DNA from: Streptomyces iranensis
GTDB lineage: Bacteria; Actinomycetota; Actinomycetes; Streptomycetales; Streptomycetaceae
DNA length: 64,000 nt
Assembly: GCF_017874715.1 (NCBI RefSeq)
Contig: NZ_JAGGLR010000029.1
Coordinates: 117,556 to 181,555, forward strand
Direction: 5' to 3'
In this document: piece after piece, positions 33,147 through 40,861 of the stretch
Position numbering within the stretch: position 1 is the first letter of the stretch
Layout: every line of letters starts with the position of its first letter
Made by a program: the position numbers and the translations under genes
Notes under the pieces: generated by a model
The model's database searches: none
The model's input: the letters and a program-made list of their open reading frames with translations, nothing else
What the model was told of the DNA's origin: nothing

Positions 33147-35539
33147 CGTGTCTGCTTCTTGCGTGGGTCGCCGTGACGGGCGATGTACGTGGCACGCTGG
33201 CGAGTCTCGGCACCGACACGTGACTGCAGCGCGTCCGCGAATCCCAGCAGATACGACTCCAGTTTGGAGTAGGCGAGTGCGCCGGGGGCGGTCGTCGGGA
33301 AGCCGCCGGTGCTGTTGATGAGCCAGGTGATGCCGGCGATGATCAGGTCGTCGTCCTGCTGGGCGAAGAAAGCGTAGGAGACGTCGACGACGCCTTGATT
33401 GCTTCCGTGGAAGCGGTTTTGATAGAAACGCTTGAAGCGGGTCAGGTTTCCGCCGTTGACATAGTGGTCACGAAAGGCATCGACGATGTTCTTCCCGCTT
33501 CTGATCGCATTCGCGATCAGATAGCCGTCTGCGTCCTCCATCAGGTCCGCGTACCCAAAGGACGAATTGACGTCCGACTTGGCCAGCCGCGCCGCGCAGT
33601 AGGAACGCCCGTCTGCGTAGTCGTCCGCGTCCCTCCGCCATTCACCGTAGAATGTGGACAGATCGCCGGCCCATCCGGCGACGTCTCCCCGATTGGTGAG
33701 ATTGCCGCTCGGTTGCTGCATCTTGTAGTGACCGCACATTGTCGCGAGCAGGTGCTCCGCACCAAGTTCGGTCGCGGTAAAACTGTCGATAAAGGTTCTT
33801 CTGATGCTCATGCCGTGCGATTCGGCGTAGTCGATGAATCCCGAGTCCGCACCGCCGAGGAGTAGCTTCCACTGGCCGTCGTTGTACGAGTCGCTGCGCA
33901 CGTAGTCCATGACCAGCAGATTCGGGTCGCCCTTTCCGTAGGAGCGGGCGAGGTCGTACAGCTCCTGGATGTAGCCGATGAAAGCATCGGTCGGTGTGCC
34001 CGGGGTGTTGATCGAAGAGGCGCCGAAGTCTGCCCCCGACTTGTGAACCACACGGTCGAGATCGAAGGAGTCGCCGCCGTTGACGAACTTGAATTCTTTG
34101 ATCTGGTTGAAGGCCCAGTTCTTGGGCAGGGAAAAACCGAGGTTTCCGGAGAAGCCCCAGGACATGCCCGAGACGAACGCCCATCGGATGTCCGCCTCGG
34201 TCGTCGCACGAATGCATACGTTCCGCGAGCCGTAGACACCCGGGACATAATGTCCACTCCGGGAGGCCAGGCCGGACCGGACCCCGTAGAAATAGGGCAG
34301 GATGTTACTGGTGATCTCGGGATCGGTGGCATCGTAGTCCACCGCGAAGTAGATGGTGGTACCGCGATTGAAGCCGTAGTATTTGGCGCGCTCATGGGCC
34401 TTCAGCCCGTGCTGATAACCGCTCGTGTAACTGAAGTCGGCCAGCTTTCGGGCGCCGTACTGGAAAATCGGAAAACAGCGCATCCCCGCGTCGAAGATGG
34501 TTTGGAGTTCGCCGGGCTTGATCTCCTTGTCCAGGGTTCCGCCCGGCTCTTCGTCCAAATACCGCCCGACGGAGTCGTATCCGGCCGCTTTGAGGGCGGC
34601 GGCACGGGAGGCGGTGATGGTGAACCGCGTGTCGCACGCGGTCGCTGGACGGTCGGGGTCGCCCATCGATACCAGCAACTGGGCCCACGTCTGGTAGTTT
34701 CCGCCGCCGGTCTTGTCCAGCTGAGAGAATTCCTGGAAAGCTCGTATGTACGATTCGAGTTGATCGTCGTAGGTATCCGTGAAGGACGCCTCGCGGGTGT
34801 TGTACTCCCCGTTTGTGGTCCGGTACCAGGCCGGTCCGTTGAACACGGCACCGGCCGAGAAGAGTTGGACGAAGAGCCCGTTGTCCCCCTTGTTGACGGG
34901 GTGGGCGAGAAGCCCGGCCTGAGTGGCCGGGCCAAAATTTCCGGTAGCCGCGCTGTCCGCCAGACCGATCGCGTATTGGATCGCCTTCATCAAGGCCTTT
35001 TGTGCATCGCGGGAGTAGATTCCGTCGCAGGGAATCAGGTAGAAGGACTCCTTCTCCCAGTACCGTCCGTTCAGCCATCGCTGTATGTTGCGGACCTTGT
35101 CGGTGCCACCGCCAACGACGACGTACGCGTCCATCGTCAGCAGGGCTTTCACCGCCTTGGGCGGAATCGAAGTGGCCAGCGGCAGTCCCATGTCGTCGAG
35201 CATGTCGGCGCATGCTGTCTGGGTGTTGAAGCCGTATCCGCCATCGATGTCACCCGCGTGGTAGCCCTTGCAGAAGAAGCCGGACTGGGCGATCTTCACG
35301 ATGTTCTGGTTCGTCTCGGTGGACTTGATGCCGCCGCGCTTGGTGACTTCGGCCAACGTTGAGGGGCCGAAGCTGTCGGACAGCGCGGTGATGCCCAGTT
35401 CATGCTGGAGAGCCCGGGTCAGTGAGTACATCACGGACCAGCCCGTTTTTCCGTCCTCCGGACATGTCGTATAGCCGCTGACGCCGCGATATGTCGAGTT
35501 TACCCACTTCTGCGCCTTCAAGACCATCTGGTCGACCAT
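33143..35539 (-). CDS. DUF1906 glycoside-hydrolase-like protein with N-terminal PG-binding-like repeats
   Basis: A 798-aa protein without a visible signal peptide. Residues 1-300 contain two peptidoglycan-binding-like helical repeats (SVMYSLTRALQHELGITALS; RNIQRWLNGRYWEKESFYLI). Residues about 305-510 match the DUF1906/Rv2525c-like glycoside hydrolase fold (GYDSVGRYLDEEPGGTLDKE; TTIYFAVDYDATD; YVPGVYGSRNVC). Residues about 520-798 are a helical domain I do not recognise, with many Asp and Trp. Base composition is clearly lower in GC than neighbours, with codons rare in Streptomyces. ATG 35539 has GAGGGAG upstream. It is the first gene of the insertion. It may act on cell walls or in competition between cells; this is an inference. 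Confidence 0.82.
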   Translation of the reverse strand: MVDQMVLKAQKWVNSTYRGVSGYTTCPEDGKTGWSVMYSLTRALQHELGITALSDSFGPSTLAEVTKRGGIKSTETNQNIVKIAQSGFFCKGYHAGDIDGGYGFNTQTACADMLDDMGLPLATSIPPKAVKALLTMDAYVVVGGGTDKVRNIQRWLNGRYWEKESFYLIPCDGIYSRDAQKALMKAIQYAIGLADSAATGNFGPATQAGLLAHPVNKGDNGLFVQLFSAGAVFNGPAWYRTTNGEYNTREASFTDTYDDQLESYIRAFQEFSQLDKTGGGNYQTWAQLLVSMGDPDRPATACDTRFTITASRAAALKAAGYDSVGRYLDEEPGGTLDKEIKPGELQTIFDAGMRCFPIFQYGARKLADFSYTSGYQHGLKAHERAKYYGFNRGTTIYFAVDYDATDPEITSNILPYFYGVRSGLASRSGHYVPGVYGSRNVCIRATTEADIRWAFVSGMSWGFSGNLGFSLPKNWAFNQIKEFKFVNGGDSFDLDRVVHKSGADFGASSINTPGTPTDAFIGYIQELYDLARSYGKGDPNLLVMDYVRSDSYNDGQWKLLLGGADSGFIDYAESHGMSIRRTFIDSFTATELGAEHLLATMCGHYKMQQPSGNLTNRGDVAGWAGDLSTFYGEWRRDADDYADGRSYCAARLAKSDVNSSFGYADLMEDADGYLIANAIRSGKNIVDAFRDHYVNGGNLTRFKRFYQNRFHGSNQGVVDVSYAFFAQQDDDLIIAGITWLINSTGGFPTTAPGALAYSKLESYLLGFADALQSRVGAETRQRATYIARHGDPRKKQTR

Positions 35540-35768
35540 ACCGAAAGACTCCCTCTTTGTTTGAAAAGGGGTAGATAGTGATCGAAACGCACTGAAACCT
35601 ATATGTAGAGGCAGTCACGACGAAAGATGAAGATCAGCCAGTTTGGAAGGTGAAATGCTGACGACTGTGGTCAAGAGAAGACCTGTCGACAGATTGCCCG
35701 CCGAAGGTTGGCAGCCAGGTTTCGTCTTCGGAAGTGCCGAACATCTCGGGGAGTCCGCCGTAAATCTT
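35540..35768 (-). promoter_or_regulatory. AT-richer upstream region of the insertion operon
   Basis: No gene is supported. The stretch is richer in A and T than its surroundings (CCTATATGTAG near 35598, GGGTAGATAGTGATC near 35570) and must hold the promoter of the operon reading left from 35539. No clear -35/-10 pair could be chosen. Confidence 0.4.
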
Positions 35769-35815
35769 GTGACGGCCGGTGCGGGCGTGCCGTGGGGCGC
35801 GCCCGCACCGGACCG
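35769..35815. repeat. Right copy of 47-nt direct repeat (Nramp-gene terminator)
   Basis: Second copy of 31895-31941 with three substitutions. The hairpin 35776-35811 lies 28 nt beyond the stop of the Nramp-fold gene. An additional small palindrome GGACCGCGGGTCC separates it from the shared CCGTATCGCCG end. Confidence 0.9.
35776..35811 (-). terminator. Terminator hairpin of the Nramp-fold gene
   Basis: CCGGTGCGGGCGTGCC pairs with GGCGCGCCCGCACCGG (16-bp stem with one G-T pair). It is nearly the same hairpin as that after the PBP gene. Confidence 0.8.
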
Positions 35816-35839
35816 CGGGTCCGTATCGCCGTACGGCCG

Positions 35840-37273
35840 TCAGAAGTTCTCCTCCAGCTGGCTCTTCAGCATCGCGAGGGCGAAGAAGCCGTAGAAGCCG
35901 ATGGCCAGCAGCATCATGCCCAGCCGGGGCCCGCGCAGCCGTACTGCGGTCGGCAGATCGCGGCGGTTGAGCCGGATCAGCAGGGCCGTGTAGACGAGGG
36001 TGACGATGGAGGCGGTGCAGGTGGAGATGGTCAGCAGCACGATCGGCTGGTTCACCCCGGACAGCAGGATCGCCGAGCCGATGGCGACCTCGGCCCACAC
36101 CACCGCGAAGTACAGCCGTCCCTCGGTCCAGAAGGCCGAATCGCGCAGGTAGTTGCGCTTGGCGAAGTCGCTGACCACTCGTCCGATGATGTCGAGCAGA
36201 CCGATCGAGGCGGCCCAGAGCGAGACGGTGGCCACCGCGAAGAAAAGGATCTTCAGCCAGTCGCCCACCTGCTGCCCCAGCAGATCGCCCTGGAGCCGCA
36301 GGAACTCCGGGCTGTTCTCCACGTCGTCGCGTCCGAAGAGGGTTTCGTACGCGAGCATGCTCATCAGCCCGATCGTCACCAGGCAGATCACGAAGAACGA
36401 CAGGATGTGCTCGGTGTTGGCCCGCCGCCACCACACCCGCCAGCGGGCCAGATTGGCCTCGTCCTGCGGAAAGGCGTAGCGGTCGGCGCCCGATGCCTCC
36501 GACTGGCCGGTGATGGGGGAGACCAGCTTGGGGACATGGGCGCCCATGCCGTAGCCCTTGTCCCGGATCCAGTTGCTGAGCACCAGGTTGTGCACCCCGC
36601 CCGCCCCGGCGGCGCCCAGCGCGCTGAGGATCATGGTGAAGGTGATGCCGCCCGGGATCCGGCCGACGCCGGTGACGGTCTTCTCGCCCGCCGTGGTCCA
36701 GGTGTGCCAGCCGATGACGGCGACCGCGACGACGGCGAGGAAGAACAGCGTCAGGATGACCTTGACCAGCTCGACCTTCTCGATCGTGCGGTAGACCACC
36801 GGTGAGACGGTCAGCACCACCCCGAAGCCCACCAGCGAGCCCACGGTGATCCAGACGACATCGCCGCCGCCGGTCAGATAGGTGAGCACGGTCGATCCGG
36901 AGGTGGCCCAGCCCGGCCAGACGTACTGGAACGCCCCGGCCAGGCAGATCAGGATGCCCCACGCCTTGGACCAGCGGGAGAATCCGGCGACCACGGTCTG
37001 CCCGGTGGCCAGGGTGTAGCGCTCGATCTCCAGGTTGATCACCGTCTGGATGGCGAGGGTCACCACCGCGAGCCACAGCAGCCCGAGCCCGCCGACCGAG
37101 GTCAGATACGGCCAGAGGATGATCTCGCCCGCCGCCATGCCGATCCCGACGGCGACGACCCCCGGTCCGACCATCGTGCGCAGCGGTGGTGGATCGGGCA
37201 GATCGAGACAGTCGGGCGGGGCGGCGGTGGGGGACGGGCGCTGGGCGGGCGGTGTCGACGACGCTGACGACAT
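35840..37273 (-). CDS. Nramp-fold membrane transporter lacking the DPGN metal site
   Basis: A 477-aa polytopic protein with about 11-12 helices, related to the Nramp/MntH family. The first helix reads GPGVVAVGIGMAAGEIILW where metal transporters have GPG-x8-DPGN, so DPGN is replaced by AAGE. In helix 6 GGVHNLVLSNWIRDKG replaces the MPH-type motif. Metal binding as in MntH is therefore unlikely and the substrate is probably something else. It lies 52 nt behind the dehydroshikimate dehydratase gene in the same operon. ATG 37273 has GAGGAG upstream. A role in importing shikimate/quinate-type acids is a guess from context. Confidence 0.87.
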   Translation of the reverse strand: MSSASSTPPAQRPSPTAAPPDCLDLPDPPPLRTMVGPGVVAVGIGMAAGEIILWPYLTSVGGLGLLWLAVVTLAIQTVINLEIERYTLATGQTVVAGFSRWSKAWGILICLAGAFQYVWPGWATSGSTVLTYLTGGGDVVWITVGSLVGFGVVLTVSPVVYRTIEKVELVKVILTLFFLAVVAVAVIGWHTWTTAGEKTVTGVGRIPGGITFTMILSALGAAGAGGVHNLVLSNWIRDKGYGMGAHVPKLVSPITGQSEASGADRYAFPQDEANLARWRVWWRRANTEHILSFFVICLVTIGLMSMLAYETLFGRDDVENSPEFLRLQGDLLGQQVGDWLKILFFAVATVSLWAASIGLLDIIGRVVSDFAKRNYLRDSAFWTEGRLYFAVVWAEVAIGSAILLSGVNQPIVLLTISTCTASIVTLVYTALLIRLNRRDLPTAVRLRGPRLGMMLLAIGFYGFFALAMLKSQLEENF

Positions 37274-37325
37274 GGCGGCTCCTCGGGGGACGGCGAGGCC
37301 GTATCCGGACGGGGGGAGGGGGGTT

Positions 37326-39137
37326 TCAGCGGGTGCGGGCGTGCTGGGCGGCCAGGCGTACGGGCGCGTTGGCCGCGCCATAGCCCTGGTAGCCGTCGAT
37401 CCGCTGGACGATCTCGAAGAAGACCCGGCCGACGGTGGCCGTGTACAGATGCAGGAAGGTGCCGCTGTCGTCCTGGTCGTAGAGCAGGCCCAGTTCCCGC
37501 AGGGTGCGATGGAGCCCGGGGTCCAGCTCATGGCGCGCTTCGAGGTCGTCGTAGTAGTTGTCGGGGATGGGCAGCAGGGGCGCACCGCGTTCCCGCAGCC
37601 GGCGCGCGGTGGCGACGATGTCCCGGCTGTGCAGCGCGATGTGCTGCCACAGCGAGCCGGAAGGGCCCGAACCCGGGCGGATCTGGGCCACGTTGAGCGC
37701 GAGCCGTACCGAGCCGTCGGCGCCTGAGACGGCCCGGCTGCGCAGCAGCCCGTACGGATCGGCCAGTTCCAGGGACTCATGCGGCCGCAGTCCCAGGACG
37801 GCGCGGTAGAACAGCGACGCCTCGTCGAAGTGGTACCGGGGCTGGGTGAGCGCCACATGGTCGATATGGGTGATCCCGGCGGGGGCGGCGGAGGCGGCGC
37901 GCGGGGATATGACACAGGCTCTGAAGTCGCCGGTCCAGCTGGGGTGGTCGGGGTGTTCGGTGCGGCAGAAGAAGAGCTCGGTGGAGTCGGGCGCGGCGAC
38001 CGCGTCCAGCGGGGCGTCCGCCACGGCCCGGTGGCGCGGCAGTACGGGGGCGAGCAGGGCCCGCGCCCGGCCCGCGGAGGCGGCCGGGTCGGGGGTCTCC
38101 AGCCCGATGGCGGCGAGCGCCGGTTCGGGGTGCCCGGTGGTGGCGTCGAGGCCGGAGTTGAGGACGATCCGGGCGTCGCCCTGCTCCCAGAGCTCCACGG
38201 GCTTGGAGTGGTGGCGGCCGGTGCGGGCGAAGCCCAGCTCGGTCAGCAGGGCGGGCAGCTCGAGGCCGGTGGAAGCCAGTTCGGCGAAGGCGAAGCCGGT
38301 GGGGACGACGGGGGCGGGCAGGTCGGTGCGGCCCGCGGCCTCCTCCAGGGCGATCAGCGAGCGCAGCGCGTCCACGGCGGTGCGGGCGGTGTCGCCCTGC
38401 CGGAAGACGTCGTTGAAGACCTCCAGGGACAGCGGCCCGTCGTAGCCGGTCCGCAGCACGTGCTCCAGCAGCCCGGCCACGTCGAGGCCGCCCTGGCCGG
38501 GGAAGCAGCGGTAGTGGCGGCTCCACTGGAGGACGTCCATGGCCATCAGCGGGGCGTCGGCGAGCTGGAGGAAGAAGATCTTCTCGCCGGGGATCTCCTC
38601 GATGCCCTTGGGGCCCGAGCCGCGCGAGAGGATGTGGAAGCTGTCCAGGCAGGTGCCGAGCGCCGGGTGGTCGGCCTGCCGGACGATCCGCCAGGCGTGG
38701 TCGTAGGTGTTCACATGCCGCCCCCAGGCCAGCGCCTCGTAGGCGATGCGGATGCCGTGGGCGGCGGCCCGCTCGGCCAGCAGCCGCAGCTGCTCGGCGG
38801 CGAGGGCGTCGTCGTCGAGGGCGGCCGGGGAGACGCTGGAGCACACCAGCATCAGATCCGCCCCGAGCCGCTCCATGACCGCGAACTTCTTCTCGGCCCG
38901 GCGCAGCGTGCGGGCCAGGAGGTCCTCGGGGACGGCCTCGACGTCGCGGAACGGCTGGAAGAGGTCGATGGTGAGGTCGAGTTCGGCGGTCCGGTCCCGG
39001 ACCCGCTCCGGTGACAGGGGGCTGGCCAGCAGGTCGTTCTCGAAGATCTCGACCCCGTCGAAACCGGCCGCGGCGATGGCGGTGAGCTTCTCCTCGAGGG
39101 TGCCGCTGAGGCACACGGTGGCGATGGACTTGCGCAT
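37326..39137 (-). CDS. 3-Dehydroshikimate dehydratase, TIM barrel + VOC fusion (QuiC-like)
   Basis: Converts 3-dehydroshikimate to protocatechuate for aromatic catabolism. The 603-aa protein has an N-terminal sugar-phosphate isomerase-like barrel (about 1-270: MRKSIATVCLSGTLEEKLTA, IRIAYEALAWGRHVNTYDHA, GPLSLEVFNDVFRQ) and a C-terminal hydroxyphenylpyruvate dioxygenase-like VOC domain (about 290-595) with metal ligand positions HIDHVAL, QHIALHSRDI and VFFEIVQRIDG. This fusion is the QuiC1 type of bacterial dehydratase. It starts 2 nt after the aroE-like stop, at ATG 39137. The VOC half of such enzymes may have another activity; not known. Confidence 0.9.
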   Translation of the reverse strand: MRKSIATVCLSGTLEEKLTAIAAAGFDGVEIFENDLLASPLSPERVRDRTAELDLTIDLFQPFRDVEAVPEDLLARTLRRAEKKFAVMERLGADLMLVCSSVSPAALDDDALAAEQLRLLAERAAAHGIRIAYEALAWGRHVNTYDHAWRIVRQADHPALGTCLDSFHILSRGSGPKGIEEIPGEKIFFLQLADAPLMAMDVLQWSRHYRCFPGQGGLDVAGLLEHVLRTGYDGPLSLEVFNDVFRQGDTARTAVDALRSLIALEEAAGRTDLPAPVVPTGFAFAELASTGLELPALLTELGFARTGRHHSKPVELWEQGDARIVLNSGLDATTGHPEPALAAIGLETPDPAASAGRARALLAPVLPRHRAVADAPLDAVAAPDSTELFFCRTEHPDHPSWTGDFRACVISPRAASAAPAGITHIDHVALTQPRYHFDEASLFYRAVLGLRPHESLELADPYGLLRSRAVSGADGSVRLALNVAQIRPGSGPSGSLWQHIALHSRDIVATARRLRERGAPLLPIPDNYYDDLEARHELDPGLHRTLRELGLLYDQDDSGTFLHLYTATVGRVFFEIVQRIDGYQGYGAANAPVRLAAQHARTR

Positions 39138-39139
39138 GA

Positions 39140-40051
39140 TCAGCCTCCGGCGGGGAGCTCGAGCAGGTCGGAGAGGTCGGTGAGCATCCGTGTCGCGTCG
39201 GGTTCGCGGCCGGTGAAGAGGCGGAAGGCGTCGGCGGCCTGGAAGACGGCCATGCCGCCCCCGTCCAGGGTGCGGCAGCCGGCCGCGCGGGCGGCGGCCA
39301 GCAGCGGGGTCTCCAGCGGGCGGTAGACCACCTCGGCGACCCACAGCCCGGCCCGCAGCAGTTCGGCGGGCAGCGGCAGCCCGGGGTGGGCGGCCATCCC
39401 GGTGGGGGTGGCGTGCACCAGCCCGTCGGCGCCGCCGACGGCCTCCGGGAGCCCGCCGGGCGAGACGGTACGGACCCGGGCCGCGCCGAACCGTGTCGCC
39501 AGCGTCCCGGCGAGCCCTGCGGCCCGCGCCGGGTCGGTGTCGGCCAGCGTCAGCCGGTCGGCGCCGACGGTCAGCAGCGCGTGGGCGACGGCCGAGCCCG
39601 CCCCGCCCGCGCCGAGCAGCACGATCTCGCCGGTGGGCGCGTCGGGCAGACCGCGGGCGAAGGAGCGGGCGAAGCCGGACCAGTCGGTGTTGTGGCCGAT
39701 CGCCCGGCCGTCCTCGCCGAAGACCACCGTGTTGACCGCGCCGAGCAGTGCGGCGTCCTCCGACAGCCCGTCGAGATGCTCGATCACCGTCTGTTTGCAG
39801 GGATGGGTGATGTTGAGCCCGTCGAAGCCCAGCCGGGCGGCGGCCCGCACCAGCTCGCCGACCCCGTCCGGGCCGAGCCCCAGCGGATCGATGTCGATCA
39901 GGCGGTAGAGATATCGCAGCCCGTGGCGGTCGGCCTCGCGCTGGTGGAGGGCGGGGGAGAGCGAGGGGCCCACGCCGGATCCGATCAGCCCCACCAGAGC
40001 GGACCCCCGCCCCTCCCGCGCCCCGCGTGACTGCCGCGCACTGCCCCGCAT
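39140..40051 (-). CDS. Shikimate/quinate dehydrogenase (AroE family)
   Basis: NAD(P)-dependent oxidoreductase of 303 aa that interconverts shikimate (or quinate) and its 3-dehydro form. Motifs: GVGPSLSPALHQREADRHGL (substrate site Ser-x-Ser), NITHPCKQTVIEHLD with the catalytic Lys, AVNTVV, GHNTDWSGF, and the Rossmann loop LLGAGGAGSAVAHALL. Linkage to the dehydroshikimate dehydratase suggests a catabolic role (quinate/shikimate use) rather than biosynthesis. The N-terminal 18 residues are Arg/Ser-rich and may not be translated. It is divergent from the TetR gene at 40166. Confidence 0.9.
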   Translation of the reverse strand: MRGSARQSRGAREGRGSALVGLIGSGVGPSLSPALHQREADRHGLRYLYRLIDIDPLGLGPDGVGELVRAAARLGFDGLNITHPCKQTVIEHLDGLSEDAALLGAVNTVVFGEDGRAIGHNTDWSGFARSFARGLPDAPTGEIVLLGAGGAGSAVAHALLTVGADRLTLADTDPARAAGLAGTLATRFGAARVRTVSPGGLPEAVGGADGLVHATPTGMAAHPGLPLPAELLRAGLWVAEVVYRPLETPLLAAARAAGCRTLDGGGMAVFQAADAFRLFTGREPDATRMLTDLSDLLELPAGG

Positions 40052-40082
40052 ACCGGCGACCTCCCGCCTTCCCGGCTAATGT

Positions 40083-40096
40083 ACGAACTGGTTCGT
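40083..40096. promoter_or_regulatory. ACGAAC-TG-GTTCGT operator candidate
   Basis: A perfect 6+6 palindrome in TAATGTACGAACTGGTTCGT (40077-40096) lies between the divergent aroE-like and TetR genes, 32 nt from the aroE-like start. It is AT-rich compared with its surroundings. It probably binds the TetR protein encoded next to it. Confidence 0.65.
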
Positions 40097-40165
40097 TAGT
40101 AGCGTGGACAGTAAAGGCCCAGGACCGCCCTCTTGTGAACCCCCTGGACGTAGAGTGGCCCCAGC

Positions 40166-40813
40166 ATGAGCGATCAGCCGCCGAAGAACAGCCGCCTCCG
40201 TGACGCCGTCCGCACCCAGGCCGAGATCCTGGACGTCGCCACCCGCGAATTCGCCGAACGCGGCTACGCCGGGGCCCGCGTCGATGAGATAGCCGCCCTC
40301 ACCCGCACCACCAAGCGGATGATCTACTACTACTTCGGCGGCAAGGAGCAGCTCTACATCAAGGTCCTGGAGCGCGCCTACACCGGCATCCGCGAGGCCG
40401 AACAGGCCGTGGACGTCACCGGTCTGGACCCCGCCGGGGCCATCCGCCACCTGGCCGAGCTGACCTTCGACCACCACACCGAACACGCCGACTTCATCCG
40501 GCTGGTGTCCATCGAGAACATCCACCGGGCCGAGCACCTGGCCAAGTCCGAGACGCTGGCCAAGGCCGGCACACCGGTGATCGACCTGATCTCCGGGATC
40601 CTCGCCCGCGGCCGGGAGCAGGGCGTGTTCCGGGACGACGCCGACGCCGTCGACGTCCACATGATGATCAGCTCGTTCGCCGTCTTCCCGGTGGCCAACC
40701 AGCACACCTTCGGCACCCTCTTCGGCCGTGACCCCCTGGACCCGGGGCGCCGCGCCCACTACCGCCGGATGGTCGGCGACATGGTCGTGGCGTACCTCCG
40801 CACCGGGTCCTGA
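40166..40813 (+). CDS. TetR-family regulator of the shikimate/quinate operon
   Basis: A 215-aa TetR repressor. The N-terminal helix-turn-helix is TQAEILDVATREFAERGYAG followed by RVDEIAALTRTTKRMIYYYF. The C-terminal domain (about 75-210) would bind a ligand. It is divergent from aroE-quiC-transporter, with a palindrome between. The ligand is likely a pathway compound such as protocatechuate, shikimate or quinate; not proven. Confidence 0.9.
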   Translation: MSDQPPKNSRLRDAVRTQAEILDVATREFAERGYAGARVDEIAALTRTTKRMIYYYFGGKEQLYIKVLERAYTGIREAEQAVDVTGLDPAGAIRHLAELTFDHHTEHADFIRLVSIENIHRAEHLAKSETLAKAGTPVIDLISGILARGREQGVFRDDADAVDVHMMISSFAVFPVANQHTFGTLFGRDPLDPGRRAHYRRMVGDMVVAYLRTGS

Positions 40814-40861
40814 ACCGTACGGCTACGGCGCAGGACCCGTCGCGAACGGGGGCGGGGCGGC

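Noticed and set aside
31895..35815. Classical insertion sequence or transposon
   Set aside because: No transposase and no terminal inverted repeats; the bracketing repeats are direct and are terminators of the outer genes.
37326..40813. Biosynthetic gene cluster built on 3-dehydroshikimate
   Set aside because: Only aroE-like, dehydratase, transporter and TetR genes are present; no synthetase or tailoring genes, so catabolism is more likely.
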